From: Candidatus Doudnabacteria bacterium
Lineage (GTDB): Bacteria > Patescibacteriota > Doudnabacteria > UBA920
Length of the DNA stretch: 53,049 nt
NCBI GenBank assembly: GCA_031291995.1
Contig: JARLHZ010000001.1
Coordinates: 1-53,049 of the forward strand
Reading direction: 5' to 3'
In this document: piece by piece, positions 46,615-53,049 of the stretch
How positions within the stretch are numbered: position 1 is the first letter of the stretch
Layout of the letters: each line of letters opens with the position of its first letter
The notes under the pieces: model-generated
Databases searched by the model: none
The model's input: only the letters and a program-made list of their open reading frames with translations
What the model was told of the DNA's origin: nothing
Position numbers and translations under genes: made by a program

Positions 46615-48171
46615 ATGAAAGATATCGACTCAATCCATAAAATCCAGCCGGCGCCATCGCAAAATCAAAATTACCGCCCGCAGGCGCCAGCGGCCAAACC
46701 CCAAACAGTCAGCCTGCTTAAAACCCCGGAAAAAAGCCGGGGCAAAAAAATCCTAAAGCGGATAGTGTTGCTGCTTGGAGCGGTCATTTTAATATTAGGC
46801 GTCACCATTGCCGTTCGCGCCGCGAGCTTGTCAAGCAAAATTTTTGTCGGCCAAAAAATCACGTTTTTCGGGCAGCTCGCCAATTTTATCAGCGGCGGGG
46901 GCGGCGGTGAAAAATTGACCGGTGAAGATTTGGGACAAATCAATATACTGCTTTTGGGGGTTGGCGGCGCCGGCCACGACGGTCCGTACCTGACGGACAC
47001 CATGATTCTGGCCCAAATCCGTCCGGACATCGGGCAAATTACCCTAACATCCATTCCTCGCGACTATTGGGTTAATATGCCCGAAGGCGGCCAGGATAAA
47101 ATAAATTCCGCCTTTGCTTACGGCCTCGGCCAAAACATGGACTGGAACCAGGCCGGGTCCTACGCCCGCCAGGTCGTCCAAAACCTCAGCGGTTTGCAAA
47201 TCCCCTACTTTGCCGTTATGGATTTTTCCGGCTTTGAAAAGGCCGTGGACCAGGTGGGAGGGGTTGATGTTACTGTGGACCGCACGTTTACCGACTACCA
47301 ATACCCCGATAGCGGTACGGGCTACCTGCCGCCGCAGACCTTTACGGCCGGGCTCCAGCATATGGACGGCGCGCGCGCCTTAATTTTCGCCCGATCCAGG
47401 CACGCGGCCGGCATTGAAGGCAGCGATTTCGCCCGAAGCCAGCGTCAGCAAAAAATCATTGAAGCATTCAAGCAAAAAGTATTAAGCGGCAACCTTATAA
47501 GCGACACCGGCAACCTCAATTCGCTGTTGGGAATTTTTGCCGATCATTTTCACACCAACATGACGCCCGCGGACATTTACCGGCTGTATTCTTTAAGCAA
47601 AAGCCAAAATATGCAAACCCTGTCCCTGAGCCTCGACCCCGACACCGGGTTGATTTGCCCGGAAATCCTGGCCTCAAACGGCGCGTATGTTTTAACCCCG
47701 TGCCAGGGCAAAAGCCCGGCGGACGTCCAAAACTTTTTTAAAAACAGTTTCAGCATCGGAAAACTCGCGGCGGAAAAGAGCACGGTTTGGCTGGCCGATT
47801 CCACCGGCAACCAACAGGCTTACGATACGGCATTTCGGGAACTGACCGACGCCGGAATTACGGTCTTCCAGCTGGCATATTCTAAAGACCACCTGGCCCA
47901 GACCATTGTTTTCCAGGCCAATCCGAAACCCGCGACCGCGGAATTTATAAAGAACAGCCTAAACGCGGAAGAAGTCACTCTGCCGCCGCCCGGTGTCACG
48001 GTCAATAAAGACCGCGTGGATGTAATTGTCGTCCTGGGTCAAAATGCCCCGGCGCTGCCGCCGCCCCCGCTTTACGTTCCTCCGCCGGCCAGAGTTGCCG
48101 CCATTCCGACCACCGCCACGGACACTATAAATTCCATAGCTTCAACCACAACGGCCACAACCACAAAGTAA
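46615..48171 (+). CDS. LytR-CpsA-Psr (LCP) family ligase
   Basis: Membrane-anchored enzyme of the family that attaches glycopolymers to peptidoglycan. A cytosolic Gln/Pro-rich N-terminus is followed by one membrane helix (~60-80, VLLLGAVILILGVTIAV) and the LCP domain (~100-290): INILLLGVGG, LTDTMILAQI, TLTSIPRDYWV, VGGVDVTVD and ARSRHAAGIEGSDFARSQRQQ, which contain the conserved Arg/Asp residues. A LytR_C-like domain lies at ~390-460, then a Pro/Thr-rich tail. The ATG at 46615 is chosen because the upstream frame runs through the -10 box. First gene of the plus-strand block. Confidence 0.92.
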   Translation: MKDIDSIHKIQPAPSQNQNYRPQAPAAKPQTVSLLKTPEKSRGKKILKRIVLLLGAVILILGVTIAVRAASLSSKIFVGQKITFFGQLANFISGGGGGEKLTGEDLGQINILLLGVGGAGHDGPYLTDTMILAQIRPDIGQITLTSIPRDYWVNMPEGGQDKINSAFAYGLGQNMDWNQAGSYARQVVQNLSGLQIPYFAVMDFSGFEKAVDQVGGVDVTVDRTFTDYQYPDSGTGYLPPQTFTAGLQHMDGARALIFARSRHAAGIEGSDFARSQRQQKIIEAFKQKVLSGNLISDTGNLNSLLGIFADHFHTNMTPADIYRLYSLSKSQNMQTLSLSLDPDTGLICPEILASNGAYVLTPCQGKSPADVQNFFKNSFSIGKLAAEKSTVWLADSTGNQQAYDTAFRELTDAGITVFQLAYSKDHLAQTIVFQANPKPATAEFIKNSLNAEEVTLPPPGVTVNKDRVDVIVVLGQNAPALPPPPLYVPPPARVAAIPTTATDTINSIASTTTATTTK

Positions 48172-48189
48172 CAACTAAATTATACAAAG

Positions 48190-48239
48190 GATATTTTTTG
48201 ATAATCGCGCCGCGATATTAATCGATATTTACGGACATG
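48190..48239. repeat. Degenerate GATATT word array upstream of der
   Basis: GATATT at 48190, 48214 and 48224, then GACATG at 48234 in the same 10-bp phase, overlapping the der start codon. Weaker than the arrays near mutM and nrdR. Confidence 0.45.
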
Positions 48240-49640
48240 AACAAACATCTGCCAATCGTCGCTCTCGTCGGCTTGCCCAATGCCGGAAAATCCACACTGC
48301 TTAATAAAATCTCCGGCAGGCAACTGGCCGTCACTTCCGATTTGCCCGGCACGACCCGGGACCGTCAATATGCCAACACCGCCTGGAACGGCAGCGCTTT
48401 TACGCTGGCCGATACCGCCGGAATGTCCACAAACACGCTCAACGATCTGGAACAAAATGTCAACAAACAGATTGAAATCGCGCTTAAGGAAGCTGACGTA
48501 ATTGTTTGGGTGGTAGATGGCAAGGAGCCCGTGGGCAAAGTCCCCCAGGTTTTAAAGCAACGCTTCCGGAAAATCCAAAAGCCTGTGGTTTTGGCCGTAA
48601 ATAAACTCGACGGCTCAAAATTTTGGAATGAAAAAACCGCCGAATTCAAAGCCCTGGGAATAAAAAATATTTTTCCGGTGTCGGCTTTAAACGGACGCGG
48701 ACTCGGGGATTTTTTGGACAAAGTGGTTGAGTCTTTGCCTACTAAAGACGAGGCTGACGAATATCTCCAAACCCCGGCCGATTCCATTGCCGTGAGCATT
48801 GTCGGGAAACCGAACGTCGGCAAGTCCAGCATATTTAATAAAATTCTTGACGAGGAACGGGTAGTTGTCTCGCCGGTTGCCGGCACCACCCGGACGGCCA
48901 TAGACAGCGATATAAGGATTGACGGGCAAAATTATACATTCATTGACACGGCGGGATTAAAGAAAAAGGAACACCGCCAGGAGCAGCCCGACGTATTTTC
49001 CGGTTTTCAGACCTTTAAATCAATCCGGCGCAGCGACATTTGTTTTTTTGTCATCGACGCAACCCAGGAAATTACCAAGCAGGACCAGCGCGTGGCTCAG
49101 GAAATTTTCGCGCTCGACCGGGGCTGCATTATTTTGGCCAACAAGTGTGACCTTCTCCCCGCCGTAGGGAACGGCCTAGACCGTTCCCTACAAAGAAAAA
49201 ACGTCAAATCAATTGAAAAAAACCGCGACGATAAATACCAAACAACTCGCGACTATATTTCCCACCATTTCCCGTTTTTATGGATGTGCCCGTTGTTCTT
49301 TATTTCCGGGCTGACAGGCGAAGGGCTTAAAGAAGCGGTTGACAGCATTAAGCCGATATTTGAGCGCCGCCATAAAACTATCCCTTCGGAAGTTCTCACC
49401 GTATTCCTCAAAAAAGCCATGGCCATAAATTCCCCCAAGCTGCTGCGCGACCAAAAAAAACCCAAAGTTTTCAGCCTGCGCCAGGCCGATGCCAATCCCC
49501 CCATTTTTGAGCTTCTCGTCAACCACCCAGCCACAATTTCCCAGCAATTCAGAAAATTTTTGGAAAACTCCATTATGCGCGAACTGGATTTCTACGGCAC
49601 GCCGATTGTTCTAAGGCTCCGAGGGAAAGATAAAACCTAA
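48237..49640 (+). CDS. der: Ribosome-assembly GTPase Der (EngA)
   Basis: Tandem-GTPase protein for 50S assembly. The first G domain has GLPNAGKSTLL, DTAG and NKLD; the second has GKPNVGKSSIFN, DTAG and NKCD; a C-terminal KH-like domain follows (~375-467). 467 residues, normal range. Right after the NKCD motif a palindrome at 49164-49191 is translated in frame (residues ~310-319, VGNGLDRSLQ) into a loop. Followed by pth after 47 bases. Confidence 0.96.
   Translation: MNKHLPIVALVGLPNAGKSTLLNKISGRQLAVTSDLPGTTRDRQYANTAWNGSAFTLADTAGMSTNTLNDLEQNVNKQIEIALKEADVIVWVVDGKEPVGKVPQVLKQRFRKIQKPVVLAVNKLDGSKFWNEKTAEFKALGIKNIFPVSALNGRGLGDFLDKVVESLPTKDEADEYLQTPADSIAVSIVGKPNVGKSSIFNKILDEERVVVSPVAGTTRTAIDSDIRIDGQNYTFIDTAGLKKKEHRQEQPDVFSGFQTFKSIRRSDICFFVIDATQEITKQDQRVAQEIFALDRGCIILANKCDLLPAVGNGLDRSLQRKNVKSIEKNRDDKYQTTRDYISHHFPFLWMCPLFFISGLTGEGLKEAVDSIKPIFERRHKTIPSEVLTVFLKKAMAINSPKLLRDQKKPKVFSLRQADANPPIFELLVNHPATISQQFRKFLENSIMRELDFYGTPIVLRLRGKDKT
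49164..49191. repeat. Palindrome inserted in frame in der
   Basis: GTAGGGAACGG-CCTAGA-CCGTTCCCTAC: 11 perfect pairs, then a CTAG core. It resembles the intergenic palindrome at 35828-35855. It falls after the second G domain's NKxD motif, in a stretch that varies in length in the family. Confidence 0.8.
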
Positions 49641-49687
49641 TCAGCGTTAAGATCCGCGTGGCCGATCCGCGTTAAGATCGGCGGTAT

Positions 49688-50236
49688 ATGAAATTAATAG
49701 TCGGTTTGGGAAATCCGGGAGAAAAATATAAAAACACCCGCCATAACGCGGGGTTTTTGGCTATTGATTATATTTTAGTGGACGGGGACGGCTTAATAGA
49801 CGCCAAGCCCAGCCACGAGTTTAAATCTGAGATGTTTTCCGTAGGCCGTGACGGAAACAAAATTATTTTTCTCAAGCCGCAGACCTACATGAACGACAGC
49901 GGCCAGGCGCTTAAAGTCATTTGCAACTTTTACAAAATGGACCTGGCCAAAGACTTGCTGGTGGTCCATGATGATACCGATTTGCCGTTTGGAGAAATCC
50001 GCATGACCGATTCGTCGTCTTCCGCGGGCCACAACGGCGTCCAAAGCATTATCGACAATCTCGGCACGCAGGACTTTCATCGGATAAGAATTGGCGTCGA
50101 GTCCAGAACGGCGCGCCAGGATTTGCCGACCGATGTTTTTGTTCTGCAAAATTTTGGCGGCGAAGAGCTGGAAAAACTCCAAAGCGAAGTGTTCCCAAAG
50201 GTAAAATCGGAAGTGGAAAAATTTTTTAAAAACTAA
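49688..50236 (+). CDS. pth: Peptidyl-tRNA hydrolase
   Basis: Recycles peptidyl-tRNA. KLIVGLGNPGEKYKNTRHNAGF contains the catalytic His; KPQTYMNDSG and VVHDDTDLPFGEIRM (catalytic-site Asp) and GHNGVQSII follow. 182 residues, typical. It ends 1 base before a strong terminator; upstream der is probably co-transcribed. Confidence 0.96.
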   Translation: MKLIVGLGNPGEKYKNTRHNAGFLAIDYILVDGDGLIDAKPSHEFKSEMFSVGRDGNKIIFLKPQTYMNDSGQALKVICNFYKMDLAKDLLVVHDDTDLPFGEIRMTDSSSSAGHNGVQSIIDNLGTQDFHRIRIGVESRTARQDLPTDVFVLQNFGGEELEKLQSEVFPKVKSEVEKFFKN

Positions 50237-50258
50237 AAAAACGCCCATCGGCGTTTTT
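50237..50258 (+). terminator. Terminator of the der-pth unit
   Basis: A 9-bp stem, AAAAACGCC / GGCGTTTTT, with a 4-nt loop (CATC) lies immediately after the pth stop codon. Confidence 0.85.
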
Positions 50259-50285
50259 AAATAATTCGTTCTTTTAGGTTGAGTT

Positions 50286-50354
50286 TACGAAGTACGAACC
50301 GATACGAACTTACGAAGTCAGTTTTCGTACGTTCGTAAAAATTCGTACTTCGTA
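50286..50354. repeat. Inverted eight-word repeat, word TACGAA, downstream of pth
   Basis: TACGAA at 50286, 50293, 50303 and 50311 (spacers 1, 4, 2); TTCGTA at 50324, 50332, 50342 and 50349 (spacers 2, 4, 1). The long spacers are CCGA and AAAA, not complementary. Confidence 0.9.
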
Positions 50355-50362
50355 AATTGTGT

Positions 50363-50519
50363 CCGCTACCCTACCTGCAAGTGAAAGGCTACAGGCAGAC
50401 GCCTACAACCTTTACTTGATGCTCAAACCGGTAATAGGAGGGATGATACCAGTCTTTGCGACTTGCAAATAGGGCGGCAGATACAAAATCCAAACAAAAA
50501 AGCTCGAGGCTTTTATTTT
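50363..50519 (+). ncRNA. Candidate structured RNA upstream of dprA, terminator-ended
   Basis: A closing stem is built from CCG (50363-50365), CCCTA (50369-50373) and TGCAAGT (50376-50382) with ACTTGCA (50461-50467), TAGGG (50470-50474) and CGG (50475-50477): 15 pairs with a 2x2 internal loop and one bulge. Inside is a second hairpin, AAAGG..AGGC-AGAC-GCCT..CCTTT (50384-50413), and a GGTA/TACC pair. A short terminator follows, AAAAGC-TCGAG-GCTTTT then ATTTTG (50498-50519). It could be a riboswitch for dprA or an independent small RNA; no known family recognised. Confidence 0.5.
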
Positions 50520-50588
50520 GATTTATACCTAATTATACTCTTATTTAGCCCTTTTGTCAATGCAATAGCTAAAAAACCCCTTAATTCT

Positions 50589-51686
50589 ATGGCTTTTGAG
50601 GAATCATTATACTTACACGGCCTAAACCTGCTCCCGCAATTCGGACCGGCTCGCCTGGGAATTTTAGCCAAGCGGTTCGGAAATTTTTCAGAAGCTTACA
50701 ACGCGTCCGAGGAGAACCTGGTTACCGCCGGAATCGATCCGCAAATTACTAAATGCTTTTTAGAACTTCGCGCAAAGACCCACCTCGAACAGGAACAGGA
50801 AAAATTACGGCAGGCGGATATAAAATTACTGACATTTCGGGATAAAAATTACCCCAAATTGCTGTTGCAAATCCCAAAATTTCCGCCTTTGCTATATTAT
50901 AGAGGGGCGTTGCCGGATCCCGAAGAATTATGCCTGGCAGTGGTGGGCACGAGAAATATTACCAATTACGGACGCGTTATAATCCCCCAGCTGGTTGAAC
51001 CCCTGGTGGACTGCGGATGCGTAATTGTCTCCGGGATGGCGTTTGGCGTGGACGGGGCGGCACACCAGGTGGCCGTTAAAAAAGGCCGCCGTACCGTTGC
51101 CGTGCTGGGCGGAGGCCTGGATGAAAAAAGTCTTTATCCCAAACACCACGCCTTTCTGGCCCAGCAGATTATCGGCACCGGAGGCACTCTGTTTTCCGAG
51201 TACCCAATGGGAACCCCGAATTTTAAACAAAATTTTGTGGCGCGCAACCGGATTATTTCGGGTATGTCCCTGGCCACAATAATAATCGAGTGCGACTTAA
51301 AAAGCGGCACACTCATTACCGCCAAACACGCGCTGGACCAGAACCGGCAGGTTTATGCCGTGCCCGGACCAATTTATTCCCCTCAAAGTCTCGGACCCAA
51401 TAACCTGATTAAAATGGGCGCCAAACCGATTACCGAGGCCAACGACGTCCTCCAGGATCTTAACCTAAAATCTTTGCCGGAACAGCAATCCGTCCAAACT
51501 ACTTTGGGCGACAGTAAAGAAGAATCAATTTTGTTAAAAATAATTAACCACGACCCGGTCATTATTAACGAGCTGATTAAAGAATCCGGCCTGGACGCGG
51601 CCGCGGCGCTTTCGGCGCTAACTTTTTTGGAAATGAAAGGCAAGGTTAAGAATCTTGGGGGGCAACAGTATGTACTATCGCGGTGA
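50589..51686 (+). CDS. dprA: DNA-processing protein DprA
   Basis: Binds incoming single-stranded DNA and loads RecA in natural transformation. Helical N-terminus (~1-70), then a Rossmann-like DprA core: DKNYPKLLLQIPKFPPLLYYRG, AVVGTRNITNYG, VSGMAFGVDGAAH, VAVLGGGLD, FVARNRIISGMSLATIIIE and AVPGPI. A winged-helix C-terminal domain (~310-365) follows. 365 residues from the ATG at 50589; the frame is open upstream but that part overlaps the terminator region and is not family-like. Partner of comEC. Confidence 0.95.
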   Translation: MAFEESLYLHGLNLLPQFGPARLGILAKRFGNFSEAYNASEENLVTAGIDPQITKCFLELRAKTHLEQEQEKLRQADIKLLTFRDKNYPKLLLQIPKFPPLLYYRGALPDPEELCLAVVGTRNITNYGRVIIPQLVEPLVDCGCVIVSGMAFGVDGAAHQVAVKKGRRTVAVLGGGLDEKSLYPKHHAFLAQQIIGTGGTLFSEYPMGTPNFKQNFVARNRIISGMSLATIIIECDLKSGTLITAKHALDQNRQVYAVPGPIYSPQSLGPNNLIKMGAKPITEANDVLQDLNLKSLPEQQSVQTTLGDSKEESILLKIINHDPVIINELIKESGLDAAAALSALTFLEMKGKVKNLGGQQYVLSR

Positions 51687-51716
51687 CATTTAATACAAGT
51701 AGTATTAAAATTTATC

Positions 51717-51728
51717 AGGACTTACGCG
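51717..51728 (+). repeat. Isolated MITE end upstream of the CapA-like gene
   Basis: AGGACTTACGCG matches the 12 inner bases of the terminal repeats of the elements at 5636 and 11507, but there is no second end nearby. It lies 20 bases before the start codon. It may be a solo end left by deletion. Confidence 0.5.
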
Positions 51729-51747
51729 TATATGTTAGAATGACTGT

Positions 51748-52914
51748 ATGATCCGAAATCGCAAAGCTCTAATCCCAATAATTATATTAGTAGCCGCATT
51801 GGCGGTGGTTTTTTATTTTATAGCGCCAAAGTTTTTTATCCCGGGCAAACCGATAAAAAAAGTTAGCAACGTGGCTCAAGACAGCCTGCAAAGCTATTAC
51901 GAACAGGCGCAAAACTTGAACTCCCATATCACCCCAACCACCACCGCGACCTTTTTGGCCGTTGGCGATATTATGCTCAGCCGCAATGTGGCTCTGGCTA
52001 TAAACAACGCCAATGATGCTGGCTTGCCGTTTAAAAATATGGCGGACGTACTAAGGTCAACCGATTTTAATTTCGCCAATCTCGAGTCGCCTGCTGCGCC
52101 AATCCGACCGGTTATCGGCGGCCACTCCCTGGTTTTTGGCGCCGCTACCTCCAGCTTGCAAGCACTTAAAGATTTCAATTTTCAAATAATTAATTCGGCA
52201 AATAATCACGCGTTCGATCAGGGACTTGCGGGGCTTGAAATAACCAACTCCACATTGGACAGCCTTGGCATTGCGCACGAAGGCACCGGTGACAATTTAG
52301 ACCAAGCTTGGGGGCCGGCCGTGGTAACGGCCAACGGCATTAAAATCTGCTTTGTCGGGGCGTCCTATGGCACCAACGGCGGAGGCAGCCTGGCGGCCCA
52401 ATATGTGGCGGAAATTGCCGAAACAGACCGGCTAAATCAGGCTATTACAAAAGCTAAATCTGAATGTGACTTTACGGTCGCGACCATGCACGCCGGCATT
52501 GAGTATACGCGAATACCGAATGCGGGCCAAAAAGATTTTGCCCATGCCGCGATTGATGACGGCGCGGATATGGTTATTGGCGCCCATCCGCATTGGGTAC
52601 AACCTTTTGAAAAATACCAGGGAAAATACATATTCTATTCCCTGGGAAATTTTATTTTCGACCAGGGTTTTAGCCAGGACACCTCGCAGGGACTAACTCT
52701 CAAAATCACAGTTTCCAAAACCTTGACAACGAATCCAACAACTCCGGGAGCCGCCACGGCGGACGATCTGCAAGGCACTCGAAAGCCTGCCCAATTGGAT
52801 TCCGTGGAATTACTTCCGGTAATTATAACTAATTCCCAGCCACGCCCAGCCACGCCAGCTGAAACAAAAACCATACTGAGTAAAATAAAACAACAAGAGA
52901 CAATTTTAAAATAA
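51748..52914 (+). CDS. CapA-family (PGA_cap) metallophosphatase-like exported protein
   Basis: N-terminal membrane anchor (LIPIIILVAALAVVFYFIA), then a CapA/PGA_cap domain: FLAVGDIMLSRNVA, FANLESPAA, INSANNHAFDQG, THAGIEYTRIPN-like ATMHAGIEYT, DMVIGAHPHWVQPFEKY and FYSLGNFIFDQ. The metal-binding Asp, Asn and His residues of this calcineurin-like fold are present. Family members are linked to poly-gamma-glutamate or surface-polymer synthesis, but the substrate here is unknown. No other cap genes are visible. 388 residues. Confidence 0.9.
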   Translation: MIRNRKALIPIIILVAALAVVFYFIAPKFFIPGKPIKKVSNVAQDSLQSYYEQAQNLNSHITPTTTATFLAVGDIMLSRNVALAINNANDAGLPFKNMADVLRSTDFNFANLESPAAPIRPVIGGHSLVFGAATSSLQALKDFNFQIINSANNHAFDQGLAGLEITNSTLDSLGIAHEGTGDNLDQAWGPAVVTANGIKICFVGASYGTNGGGSLAAQYVAEIAETDRLNQAITKAKSECDFTVATMHAGIEYTRIPNAGQKDFAHAAIDDGADMVIGAHPHWVQPFEKYQGKYIFYSLGNFIFDQGFSQDTSQGLTLKITVSKTLTTNPTTPGAATADDLQGTRKPAQLDSVELLPVIITNSQPRPATPAETKTILSKIKQQETILK

Positions 52915-52917
52915 AGG

Positions 52918-53049
52918 TTCCCCGCCGCAAGCAGCGGGGTATTACTGCAAAGACATCGCTACAATTGCGCGGCGAGCCGCGCGGTATTGAACCTGTATTA
53001 GCTCCTCGGCTCGCTCGGCCATAAATGGCCGGACTCGCTCTACGTCGCT
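52918..53049. repeat. Composite palindromic repeat at the right edge
   Basis: TCCCCGC...GCGGGG hairpin (52919-52938), the string ATCGCTACAATTGCGC (52955-52970; also at 35869-35885), GCGCGGC/GCCGCGC (52967-52982), and GGCCATAAATGGCC (around 53020). No gene is supported. The mosaic continues past the window. Confidence 0.7.

Noticed and set aside
50363-50519. 4.5S/SRP RNA, tmRNA or T-box leader
   Set aside because: The SRP loop (GGAAGCAGCC-like), tmRNA tRNA-like end and T-box AGGGTGG-ACCGCG string are all absent.

Overview
This 53-kb window looks like chromosome from a member of the Candidate Phyla Radiation (Patescibacteria), probably a Parcubacteria-like lineage. The lineage is inferred from gene content: a two-helix T4SS-pilin-type surface protein, a DUF5663 protein, DUF6580 and DUF4430 proteins, short single-domain proteins, and a class II ribonucleotide reductase. 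TGA is used as a stop (transposase, hisS-like gene), so the code is standard and not the UGA=Gly code of Gracilibacteria. Most genes are on the minus strand.

Layout. 1-141: end of an IS1202-like element. 0.2-9.9 kb: small hypotheticals, groES-groEL under a CIRCE-type operator, a methyltransferase with a nucleotidyltransferase, a PIG-V-like glycosyltransferase, mutM, and a Rel/SpoT-type alarmone enzyme. 10-13.5 kb: ndk, a membrane-anchored cyclophilin, comEC, and a YggU-family gene. 13.4-20.3 kb: a cluster that reads as cobalamin acquisition and use: DUF6580 membrane protein, DUF4430 lipoprotein, corrinoid adenosyltransferase, AdoCbl-dependent NrdJ, and NrdR behind a promoter carrying two NrdR boxes. 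21.2-22.4 kb: ftsZ. 22.6-41.1 kb: an accessory island that separates ftsZ from ftsA. It holds a T4SS-pilin-like gene, two blocks of secreted or membrane proteins with strong Shine-Dalgarno sites, a five-gene operon with a 1707-residue glycosyltransferase-containing protein, and a complete IS1202-like element with 16-bp direct repeats. 41.3-46.4 kb: ftsA, yqeY, rpsU, a HIT protein, a frameshifted four-helix-bundle gene, a HisRS-like gene, lepB and tRNA-Val. 46.6-52.9 kb (plus strand): an LCP-family protein, der, pth, dprA and a CapA-like protein.

Working together. HrcA/CIRCE control of groESL and NrdR control of nrdR-nrdJ are both visible in the DNA. NrdJ needs adenosylcobalamin, which the adjacent adenosyltransferase would supply. 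ComEC and DprA supply two steps of natural DNA uptake. NrdJ, Ndk, Rel, Der and Pth are the housekeeping nucleotide and ribosome set.

Unusual signals. (1) Many intergenic gaps are filled by inverted arrays of a short word that differs from gap to gap while the spacing stays the same: eight copies of TACGAA or TACGGA at spacings 1-4-2 / 2-4-1. (2) Several 5' leaders fold over their own ribosome-binding sites, most clearly at the alarmone gene and one island gene. (3) Palindromic elements sit in frame inside coding sequences (DUF6580, Der, NrdJ). (4) The 3' end of ftsA is present three times in tandem, differing only by synonymous changes in the last seven codons. (5) Two ORF-less, terminator-ended structured RNAs are likely. 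All folds were found by eye.
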